A stretch of DNA of 64,000 bases, from the NCBI GenBank assembly GCA_008933995.1, contig WARS01000025.1, positions 4,881,477 to 4,945,476 on the forward strand, written 5' to 3'. The number at the start of each line of letters is the position of its first letter. Position 1 is the stretch's first letter. The notes beneath the pieces are model-generated. The model had not been told where the DNA came from and searched no databases. It saw only the letters and a program-made list of their open reading frames with translations. The position numbers and the translations under genes are program-made. Of the stretch, positions 1-10,200 are shown piece after piece. This DNA is from Datnioides undecimradiatus (Eukaryota > Chordata > Actinopteri > Lobotiformes > Datnioididae).

Positions 1-2640
1 CTACCAATCAATTATTTGCTTTGTAAAACTCAGGAAAAAGTGAGAAATTCTGTCATTAGCACCCAGAGACAAGCTGACAATGCTTGTTTTGCCAAACCAA
101 ATGGTCCAAATGTCAAAAATATATATATTTAAAATATTTAATTAAATATCAAATTAAACTTTTACCCATCAGACACATGAAATGTTTTCCCATGATAAAT
201 ACTTGAATTTGGAAAGTACCTAGCCAATCATAAAATAATTGTAGTGGAGTAAAAAGGGTTCCCGTCTGAAATATGCTGTGCAGCTTCACAGTGGAGTGGA
301 TGTTTAAAATTAAAACCCATTTTAAGTGCTAAAACCTTTTTGTGATAAGTACAGCACTTCGGTAAATGTACTTAGTCACATTTCACTACTGACTGATTGC
401 TTTTGTTTAATTGGTCCACTCTGAATCATGTAAATTCCCATCATGTGCTCATTTCTTCACTTTTAATAATCACCTGACAAGAGATGGATTCTGTGTGAAA
501 TCACTACAGAGGCTGCTCTGATTCACAGTCTTGCGCTTTCTCTCATTGTCTGCCAAACTCACTTTGCCAAACCATTCAGCGTTTCTGCAGGAGGTGTGGT
601 TAAAAGTAGCCTGTGATTAAATCTAATGTAATATCCTGGAAAATCTGTTGTTGTAGAGGCAGGCAGCGAAATGAAAAACAAAAGGAATGACCTCTGCGTG
701 GAGATGAGTAATCCGAACTATTGGCTGCCTTTCAGCTGGGGGTCATGGGAGAAGAAATATCTGGCAGAGAAGTGCAGCATATCAAGAGTCTCAGACTATA
801 AAAGCTGATTACACAATCCCCCGTTTTTTCAACCTCAAAAGTAGTAGGACTTGATTCCCTGGAAAGGAACCATTATGAAGCAACAAATACACGCAGGAGA
901 TTATTCGAGATGTCATTTCCAGCTCTTCGGGCCAGTCTGGGTTGACATGTTAACATGTAACTTTTTTGGGTTATAGCTCACAAAAGTTTAGACGGTGCAA
1001 AGGTTTTGTGTTGACTTAAGAACTAAGATAACATTTGTGTTATCATCCTAAAAGTGCACTGCACTGGTAGCTCTATGTACTGGAATTTCCTCAAAAACCG
1101 TACACAGCCTAGAGGAAGTGAAATCATGTCTGAACAGCACTGCTGCTTTGCTCTGCTCGGTCTCCTGAATGGGGAATTTTCCATGGTGAAAGTCTGGAAT
1201 CTCCACTCCGGCAACATGAATAAGCAGTTTTCATTTAGTTTTCTTACACACAGGTCTATTACCAAGATTGGATTGTGGTTATGTTCAAACAGGTCTGAGC
1301 AAGGCCATTGGGGTATTTGCATGTGGCAAATATTGAACATGAATACACAATCACCCTTAACTCTTTTGCTGAGTCAGTGAGAACATGCGTCAAACCTGCT
1401 GCTCAACAGTCAAGACATTTCTTTTTTCTTTGAATGCTAGCAGACCTGTTAAAACAAAGACCTCGCTGTTGTATGGCCAGATCCAAAATAAGGAAGTGAA
1501 AACGTGTATTTCTAATACATGTGATATTATCTAACTCTTAATCCTCTCTGTTGCCTTTAGGACAAGATTTTCCATTGGGGCTTAAGTCTCTAAAACACAC
1601 TTAAGCTGTGACAAAAGTGAAAAAGTAAGTGAAAAATACACAACCTGCCTACGGGAGCACTATCATTTTCACGTCCAACCGCGCTAGCAGCTCCCACTGA
1701 GGTCATGCCCTGAATATTTTTAGCCATGCTAGCTGTCAGAGTGTGCCTTTAAAATGGCAATGTTAGTTGGCCGGTCTTGACAATTGCTGGATGAATTAGC
1801 ATAACCTTTCATGCAGACATTCATTGTTCCCAGAGGATCAATGCCACTGAGATTGGGTCAGGTTGGCATTTGTGGTTTTGGTCCTAAATGTATTCACATT
1901 TGCTTCAAGATGAATTTAAAATACCTGCTGTCTTTAGCACTGCAATCCTATGAAATTACCAAGCACAAGATAGAAAGTAAAAAAAAAAAAAAAAGTAACA
2001 GCGAAAGCTTTTTTTTCATGCCACAGACAGTACAGTCAGAGATTTAGATTTGTCATTTGTCTGGTAAACTCAGCCCCTAACTCTGCCTCAAGTGACATCA
2101 TTCAAGGCAACTTAGAACGTACATTGCTAAGACTTTGTGCTGTTCCCTCTACACAAGGCCACAAGGCTTCTTACTTTTAACATTATGTAGAGCTACAGCC
2201 ATAGAACTGTAAAAAAATAAATAAATAAATAAAACACAACCCAAAAAAACACTGTAAGTGTGAAAGTTGTTGGAGTTTCCCTTAAACTTTCCACTCAGGG
2301 TTGTCATCAGGTCAAAGTTTTAATTTGGCCAAATATCTGGTGTCTGACCACAAATGTCAGTGAAACAAGTGAGCCTAACAAGCCTTATTCATAACGTTGT
2401 TTAGACCAATTGTGTTTGAAATGTACATAGATAGATAAATATTCAATAAGTCTCAGAGTATGGTGAGTTAATGGCTTTGAACTGTGACTGCATTACAGCA
2501 AATAACAGCACAAACTACACAACTACAAACTAAACATTTATTTCTAGCGAGACTAATATAAAACAGTGCAACCATGTAGAAATGCATTTAGGCACGCTAT
2601 AATCCCCCAAACCAATGGGAAATCCCTGAGCGCTCCTCGA
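1..2640. other. Intergenic DNA upstream of hilpda
   Basis: No coding exon can be supported here. The longest open frames, near 1023-1380 on both strands, overlap each other antisense and have no domain, so I treat them as chance. The stretch holds an A-run at about 1979-1994, an AAAT microsatellite at about 2212-2233 and an old interspersed repeat on the minus strand (separate entry). The part at about 480-830 is unique-looking and free of simple repeats, so a distal regulatory element is possible but nothing in it is diagnostic. Confidence 0.6.
1812..2346 (-). mobile_element. Old fragmentary copy of the fish GCTAACATGCTAA-type interspersed repeat
   Basis: Two pieces match, from memory, a very common spiny-rayed fish repeat. 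On the minus strand 2346-2300 carries the part reading TTGGCCAAATTAAAACTTTG and then ACCTGATGACA. Further along the same strand 1885-1812 carries AAAACCACAAATGCCAACCT and then ATCCTCTGGGAACAATGAAT. The order and orientation fit one element seen in reverse, with a longer and diverged middle. Class is uncertain (non-autonomous DNA element or SINE-like). It is clearly old, because long parts no longer match. Confidence 0.55.
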
Positions 2641-2685
2641 GCCATACGGCGAAGACTCAGGAAGCTGCTGCCTGCTGCCACTCAC

Positions 2686-2714
2686 TACGTGATGTCACGG
2701 TTACGCATTATAAT
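2686..2714 (+). promoter_or_regulatory. hilpda core promoter: hypoxia-response element plus TATA-like box
   Basis: TACGTG at 2686-2691 matches the hypoxia-response core RCGTG and is followed four bases later by CACGG at 2696-2700. This resembles the HRE plus CAC ancillary layout of known HIF targets. A TATAAT motif lies at 2709-2714, which would put a transcription start near 2735-2745. Two more HRE cores on the opposite strand lie at 2808-2812 (CACGT, inside exon 1) and 3071-3075 (CACGC, early intron 1). HILPDA is an established HIF-1 target in mammals. The use of these particular sites in this fish is inferred. Confidence 0.6.
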
Positions 2715-2734
2715 TTAGCACAGCTTCATGTCGA

Positions 2735-2951
2735 GCTCACACATCGGAGAGAGGGAGACAGAGAAAGACGCTTCAGACGGCTGCTGCCTTACTTTAGCGT
2801 CAGACGACACGTTTCTAAGAGCAGGAGAGGAGGAAAACAACTGGCATAAGACGAATATCAGCGGATTTCTGCTGCTTAACGACTTCAGCCTCCCCGGATA
2901 CGACCAGAGAGAGGAAGAAAGCCTGAAAGACGTCGCACACCAGCCGAGTTT
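2735..2951 (+). other. hilpda: hilpda exon 1, mainly 5' untranslated
   Basis: This GC-richer, purine-rich stretch ends at a strong splice donor (GAGTTT then GTAAGT at 2952). It joins well to the acceptor TTGCAG ending at 3746. The start is estimated from the TATA-like box at 2709 and could be off by tens of bases. A two-exon gene with an untranslated first exon is the known HILPDA layout. An upstream ATG at 2728, if transcribed, opens a frame that crosses the splice and stays in frame with the main start (see findings). Confidence 0.6.
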
Positions 2952-3771
2952 GTAAGTTCTTAAACCAGAAACATGCCTCGTTCTTGCTTTTGGGACTGTT
3001 TCAAGAAATGATAGTCCGGTATCCGGGTTCATTCTCGCTCTGTGGTCTCGTGTTCTGTCGTTTCCAAAGCCACGCGCTCCGAAACAGTTTGGATGCTGCC
3101 TTCACGGTCGTTTCTTCAAGCGCCTTTTGAGTTACGCGAGTTTCAAGTGGGATTTGCCAAACACACTCAAGTGCGGGCATTGAGCAAGAAAATTACGGCT
3201 CTTGTCACGACGGAAGTTGTTCAGAATTAGACTGTTTGTTGCTTTTTTGGTTTTTTTTTTGGACAACGGTGGACAACGGTGAGAATGGCGAAATCGTAGC
3301 AGCTTTAAAAAGCCAAACAAAGGCAGAAAGAAACGTTTTCATCGCGTTTGCATGCTAATATTGTACATTTTCTACTTGACACAAGCTTTACAGCAACTTC
3401 AAGGTCACAAGGAAAACATTCGGTCAAATAATTTCCATTACGAGTTGCTTATCATTATTAAATTCGATGTTTCCAACATCCTGTATATGCACCACTCTTC
3501 CTGTTGTGGTCTGTTAATAGTTTATGTCTTGCAGATACCTTTACTTCTGTCCTTTTTTACTTAATCCTACCCCAATTCTTGCACCAAAAGGGATTGTGTA
3601 GTGAAATATCTTATTTAACATACACATGTGTATAAAGGTTTAAAATAGTCCAAATCTATCTGCTTAAAACAGCCTACATCATGTGTAATGACTGCCAGTT
3701 TTAGCTATCTATCCATGCAAAACTGATCCTTCTTGTTACGTTGCAGGTCCTTGTCCTCAGCCACGGGAACC

Positions 3772-3984
3772 ATGGTAACAGCAGTCCTTAAGCTGTATTT
3801 TATTGGCACAGCGCTGAGTATCCTTGTAGTCCTCTTTGGCATAGTGGACTCCTTTGGTGGTTTGATGTACGTCCAGGATGACCACTACATGTCGGAGGCA
3901 GGCCACCAGGCAAAGACACAGCGGCAGGACCCCTCGAGCAACCACCGGAGGGGATCATCCGTGAGAAAGCACATCGGCTCATGA
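3772..3984 (+). CDS. hilpda: Hypoxia-inducible lipid droplet-associated protein (HILPDA / HIG2)
   Basis: This is a 70-residue protein wholly inside exon 2 (exon from 3747 to about 4380). The ATG at 3772 is in strong Kozak context (GGAACCATGG). A single hydrophobic segment covers residues about 5-31 and holds LKLYFIG near residue 6 and IVDSFGGL near residue 24. These line up with human HILPDA LNLYLLG and VMESLEGL, and more weakly with the related G0S2 hydrophobic domain. The remaining half is polar and basic and is not conserved. Human HILPDA is 63 residues. The family sits on lipid droplets and ER and inhibits the triglyceride lipase ATGL (PNPLA2) through this N-terminal hydrophobic region, promoting fat storage in hypoxia. 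The two-exon layout, HRE-type promoter motifs and nearby fam3c (both on human 7q31-32) support hilpda over g0s2. Assignment rests on alignment from memory. Confidence 0.8.
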   Translation: MVTAVLKLYFIGTALSILVVLFGIVDSFGGLMYVQDDHYMSEAGHQAKTQRQDPSSNHRRGSSVRKHIGS

Positions 3985-4352
3985 GGGGAAATATCTTCGG
4001 TCACAGACAAAAACAAAAAATGGCAGCTGGCTAGACTTGCTGGATACTGTGACGCTAAATGAACAGACAGACTGACTGATTACACTGTTCCCATTTCCAA
4101 AAGGCCCCGCAGTGGACTGGTTTGTTGATTTTGGATGCATTATCCCTAAGCATGTCTCTGTTTAATCCACTGTGTATCATCTGCTGTCAAACACTGTAGC
4201 AGCTAGTCTGTGTTAAAAGCAACTACAAATCTAATGAGAAATGTGACTGCACTACTGAGCAATGATTTTGCACTACAGAAGTGAGGAATACTCTGTGTCT
4301 TGTCTGTGACAATGTGTGTATTTTGAGTTTGTATTTTTTTAACTACCCTTTT

Positions 4353-4358
4353 AATAAA
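4353..4358 (+). terminator. hilpda poly(A) signal
   Basis: AATAAA lies about 370 bases after the hilpda stop codon. Cleavage would fall near 4370-4385, giving a short 3' UTR. No better signal lies between the stop codon and here. Confidence 0.75.
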
Positions 4359-4385
4359 AGGAATTATGCAAAAGAAGAAGTGTAC

Positions 4386-7220
4386 TGTAGCCTGATTTAA
4401 GAGGGCTGTCTGTTCGCTGGAAATGTCATGGATGGCAACCAGGCTGACTCACAAGCATCAAATGTTTACCCTTATCAAAATAATCAGTTTGCAAGGTGCT
4501 TTCATTTTTAAACAGAGAGAAACAAAGAAAAATAAGTAAGAACTTTGGTAAAGACGCCATTCTTTCATAATCCTTCTGTACAGTTAAAAGCAAGTGAGCC
4601 AAATGTGCAGTGCTCAAGTTTTTTTTGTGTGTGTTGTTTCAATAATATCTCAGTGGGATTCACATGCACACGAGAGCAACAGGTCCCAACACAGCCCACT
4701 GAAACAAAGATATATTTTAGGCAGGGTTAAAAATGAAAATACCAAAGATAAGGATGGATTCTTCCTTCTTAACGTCTGGTTTTGAGAGATGTTTGGCTTT
4801 GTTGAGGAATTTGTCCTCATTTAAATAAAAGGGTTTTTTTGGGTCACTTCCTGTGTGGTTAAGTGTCATTGCTCTCATCACACTTCAGCAGATTTCTCAA
4901 GAATTGAAGACAACAGTAAATGGAAAGTGAATGCTGCGCTTTCAGGTGTGAGGGGCATGCACAGACAAATCTTTATCTTGAAGCTGAATCATTGACACTG
5001 CCTGACGCTGTGCTGCAGCGGTCCTGAGCTGCCCTCACCGCTGACTTAAAACCACCATTCTGAACTTGGCAGTGATACAATATGTAGTCTCCTTCATTTC
5101 AAACCAGCAAAGTCAATTCCTCTTTCATATCATCACATGGCCAGAATGATACCGCTACTTCATATGTGCATGCTGTGCAAACCACAGTATGTTTTCCAAA
5201 CTAAATAACAAAAGAGGTGCTTGATTTGACCTGCTTTTGCACTGTGTGTTCAGCATCCAGGGCTGCAGGGCAGCATTATTAGTCAGCAGCATGGGACGCA
5301 CATGGGCCGGTTTGCAGGCATGCATAAAGGCTGGTGCAGCAGCCACCTCATTACAGGCACTTCTGCATTATGGTTTTTGTTTCATTTCTTTAGGTTTTAC
5401 ATCATAGACCTCTATGCAGCATACTTGCACTGACAATGGGTTTCTATTTTTTCGATGCATTTGCTGTAAAGCCAGATTGTTTTTCCACACATTTCTCCAA
5501 TCTAAAGCCCCTGCCGACAGGACAACTGTGTTTGTCAGTGCCCTCCAAATCTGTTACATGATTGATAAGAAATTCATATTTTATATAACTTCATATATCT
5601 GTTTTGGGGGAGCCAGAAGCCAAAACATGCTACTGACGCTTGCCATATGTCAACACTGAAAAGATACTTCCTTCCTCCTTTCCTTTCAAAAAAAAAAAAA
5701 AAGATTTTGTGAGAGGAAATTACGACTGACAAGCTATGCCAAGTGTAGGATTGAACATTTTCTTACATTAACCTATGTAGCAGGCACTTTAGAGGAGTTT
5801 TGTGTCCTAAACTCACCCCCAAAACCCCCCAAAGCAAAACAAAAACAAGCAGCCCATTTAATCCTCCACTGTAAACACCCTTCATTGTCCTCTGTTTTCA
5901 GTCTTCTCTCTGCCCCAGGGGTGAGGAAATGTACCAGCTTGCTTTTGAAGCTTTTTTTCATGACAAGGGTTACAGTAGTGAGATTTGCCCGTACGCACTC
6001 TCACACACCAGCAGAGACTAGTGAGTCATAACAAGTGGATTATTTCTCATGCTTTGACATAATGCACTCGTTCTCACTAAATGGCACTTCCCTACCTCAT
6101 TTTACGTGCGGTTTGCCTTCCTCAGAGCAGCATGTAAGCAGTATAACAAATAGGCTATAATTACCTGGATCTGGTGTATTATTTCAGAAATAAAACATCT
6201 GGATAGGATTTAAAAAGCATGTAAAATGTTAGCATCAACAGGAGGTGAAGGACAGACAGACTCCATAAATTTCTTTCTTCCTCTGCTCTCTGAGGTCAGG
6301 TTGCATTTTTAAATTAGTTCATGTTTCCTGCATGACTTGGTTGTACGTTGGCAAGAACATAAAAGTTAATGGTAACTTTTTAAAAAAAGGTTAATTCGAC
6401 ATGAAGTTAAATCATTTTCCGTGGTTGTAATTATTGGGAGTAATCGCTCCCAACTGGATTTCCACATCAGCTCCGTGGCGACGCAGCTGTGCTTCATCCG
6501 TGACTCAGCTCAAATCACTGTCTGTCGCCTCCTCTGACTTTTGAACACCAAGAGCCTTCCAACCCACTTGTGGCATTCTTCTCCGTGTGACTTTGAGACA
6601 CTGGGCTGGAGGATATTACAATCGCACTGCAGGAAAAACGGTTTGCGGTGCGTAAAAGCGCCTAACTGCGCTACCTCACAAATAGTATGACGCCCTCTCA
6701 GTTGAAATCGTTAAGGGTACACACACGACGTCCTCTTGCGTTCACTTGTACCCACTACAAATTGAAAAATGTATCAAACTTCTCTGCTATGCTGCATTCA
6801 CGTCTCCTTCCATGTTAGAAGTACCAAGAACCTCGCCATTAGCCGCTGCTACAGTCTTTCGAAATTCCAGTAATTTTGCCAACTACGAACGCATCACAAT
6901 TCAACCTCCTTTGGCTGAGTCCCACATTTTTTTCCCCCTTTCTTGCATTTGTTGCAAACGGCCACAAGGTGCGTTTGCATCAAATACACCTGAAACGTAA
7001 ATCCTCCCCGCAGCTCAGGTCACCTGGATGCGGGCAGAAACACCTGCTGGCGGAGGACGCACCACTTCACACAGCACTTTTTATGTTAATGACCCGTCCA
7101 AGCACGTCCCACCCCCATTTGCCTTTAGAGCCCAACACATGAACAGAGTCAGTATAAGGCAGGCATCTCAGCTACTGGTGCTTTTTTAAGTGAGGTCCTC
7201 TTGTGTTTTTCGCATTGGAT
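4386..7220. other. Intergenic DNA and upstream region of the sortilin gene
   Basis: No coding exon is supported. There is an A-run at about 5689-5702. The last 750 bases are richer in CpG and carry several E-box type CACCTG/CAGGTG cores around 7015-7050. A weak TATA-like GTATAAGG lies at about 7152-7159, roughly 65 bases before the sortilin start codon. This is probably the sortilin promoter, but its transcription start cannot be fixed from sequence alone. Confidence 0.5.
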
Positions 7221-10200
7221 ATGATCTGGAGGTTTGTGCTCCTGGTTGGGGTCCTTCTCTTGGGTGCTGAATGCAGAAGCCGAGGGGGGAGGACGGTGAC
7301 TTTCCATCGGACTCAGCAGGATGGGAGCCAGGGCCAGGCGCGCGCACGCCCCAGGAGGGACACCAGCGGCCCCTCCGGCTTCAAGCCCTCTCACGGTCCC
7401 CCCTTCACCTCCTGTCGGATCCCCCTCACCCCCGCCGAGCACCAAGTCCTGGATGACAATACCCATGAGGTGAGGTGTGTTTGCATTACGTGACGTTGCT
7501 CTGAAGCTGGGAAGGGTTTTGTGAATACGTATGAGAAATGTCATACAACCTTTAGACTTTAGTATTATTAGGCGTGAAAAATTGAAATTGTGAACACACA
7601 TCAACTTGTTTCCAGCACAGGTTGTGATTCTTGCTCTTGTTTTTTGGCCAGTGTTTCAGGATATTCATGGCATTTTTCAAAGGATTATTCTTAGAATAAA
7701 AACATACAATGAAACAGGTGAAACCGTAACACAAACTAGGAGCTGTAACACCAAAAGTGTATGCAGAGTGATCATTTAGTGCAGAGTGATCTAGCTGCTA
7801 CTGGTAATAAACCACTGAACATATTTATGTGGAACATATTTATCGGCCTATTAATCTAATCTGAAAAACGTGGAAATTCAGGGTTTTGAATCCAGTTTAT
7901 TCATCCAGTTCTTAGGTTTTATCTTCAACTTCAGAAGTGATGTTGTAATGTGTGTGAGTGTCTCTTCTCTCTTTGATCTAGACGGGGTTTAACGGTGATG
8001 ATGGCTCCTATGTGATCCTCACATGGGTGGGCGATGGCACAGGAGTGAGTATCTTAGTGGTGCTACAGAGCCACAACTGCTTTTTGAGCCTACTTTTAAT
8101 CTAAAGTCCTGGAATTTATAATGTTTCAGTCCACCTGAAGCCCCCTCATGTTAAGAAGGAAAGACTGATTACGTACTAAATTTGCGTTCATAACTGATTG
8201 AACCTGACTTAGTTTTCCTCATCAAGTCAAACTTGTGTTTCCCAGGTCGTCCTGGTGCTGTCAACACAAAGCGCACCTATAGATACTTTCCTAGAAGGAG
8301 GCTCCTCAAGACTCTATCGAAGGTGAGTCAGTATTTGTCTGGAAAATGCAGCATTACAGCATGAGCCTCACATCAAACCCACAGTCCAAACCGAACTGTC
8401 TTCCCCTCAACAGCACAGATTATGGAAAATCCTTCCATGACATTTCCCATCGGATCAACAACACCTTCATCAGGGAGGAGTTTGGAGTCAGTGTTGGACC
8501 AGGGAGCTCTGTAAGTCAGCAGGAGATCCGTTAGACTTTCGTTTAGGCGGGAAAAGCATTGCGCGTTTCCAGACCAGAGAGAAGTGCGTGATGTTGCCTC
8601 ACAAAAGTGTGAAGACACCTCGCACGTGTCACATCTTCACTGTGAAACCACTTTTTACCCTTAATCTTCACAGTTTTGAGGCTGACATGGTCGAAAACTC
8701 GGCCACACAAATGCAAAGTTATGCCAACATTTTGGCACCACACACAGCATCGTGAAATTCAAATGATTTGGATGTTTTTTCCTCTTCGTCTTCATTCGTC
8801 ACTTCTACTTTTAATTAGGAATATTTGTGAACTGGCAGCTTTGTTTGAGATCAGATATTTTCTCCAACATGCAAGATGATTAAAAAAAAACCCTTTGAAA
8901 AAATGGAAACTTTTCTAATAAAAATGCCATATATAATGTGATTTTTATACATTTCTCTTTAATATATTGTCGTTATGCACGCCAGCTTTCAATCTCAGCT
9001 CTGCTCTTGTTCGATTTCAACTGGCAGGTCATATTAACAGCCGACATACCGGTGGTGGACAATCGAGGCGGGATCATCTTCACCTCTACGGATGCTGGTG
9101 CAACCTTCAAGTTAATCCAACTGCCCTTCCACATGGCTCAGCCAATCACGTACCACTTCCTCAACCCTGACTACCTCGTGGCCCTCAGCATCGACGTGAG
9201 TCACATGGCTTTCTTTGCTGCCCTTTATACATGTTGCTTTGCTTCCTCATTTATTCTGATCCTCAGGGTCATAAAGCTCTCTTTTGCTGCTTGTAATATC
9301 CCGTAAACTCTTGCATCATTACACCCGCGCACACACAAGCGGCACACACCTTAAAGCAAAGGTAAACATTGCTCTGTTCCTTCCTGACTCGCAGGGCGGT
9401 CTGTGGCTCTCTCTGGACTTTGGTGCCAAGTGGACACAAGTTCATGATGGAGTGCATTCTTTCTCATGGTGAGGATAAACAGGAAACAAAAGAACACCCC
9501 AAATCCCAGCGATGTTAGATGGACCATATAGACAATGCTGCAATTTTACTTGAATATATTGCAAATCTTTGTGGAGTGGGTTTTGCTCTGGAGAAGAAAG
9601 GTCAACTGTCACACAGTGGTTCATGGAAACTGTTTGTGACACAGTTGTTGCGTGTGTGACATGTTTTTAACTTCCTCTTTCCATCAGGGGAGCTGGCATC
9701 AATCTGTTCTTCAGCTGCAGTCGAGTAGACGCAGGTGAGAAGCCGTAAGAAGTCCACCTTCTTGTGACGCAAACAGGCTGTAATCAACTGCGTAGTGTGT
9801 GGTTTAATGTTTTGGTTTATTATCTTGGTTCAGAAAGTACAATCAAATCTAAGTTAACAAGTTAACACCATCGCTTTGCTTTGTTTGAAGATCTTTATTG
9901 TCCCATTAGAGGACATTCTGTCTGCAGCATGACAACGTAACAACAATAAAAACACAATAAAACAGTAGATGACTAAAGGTGTCATGACTGTAAACACACA
10001 CAATATAAAACACAATAGAAAGTGTTAATATCCGCTTCAAGTGAATGGTGGATCTGCACCTGTTGCTCATGGAATAGATGAAACGTTGAGCTTGTTAGCG
10101 CTGATCTTCAGGCACTAGTATCTCTGATCACATTGGAGGACGTCGGGCTTTTTAAATTGAGCATAGTTTGGATTGACTAACATGGATTTTGCTTATTCGG

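Noticed and set aside
3772-3984. Reading the small protein as G0S2
   Set aside because: G0S2 shares the hydrophobic motif but is longer (about 103 residues). Length, N-terminus and linkage to fam3c fit HILPDA better.
7149-7604. 151-codon frame on the - strand
   Set aside because: It is the antisense shadow of sortilin exon 1, whose GC-rich coding text keeps the reverse frame open.
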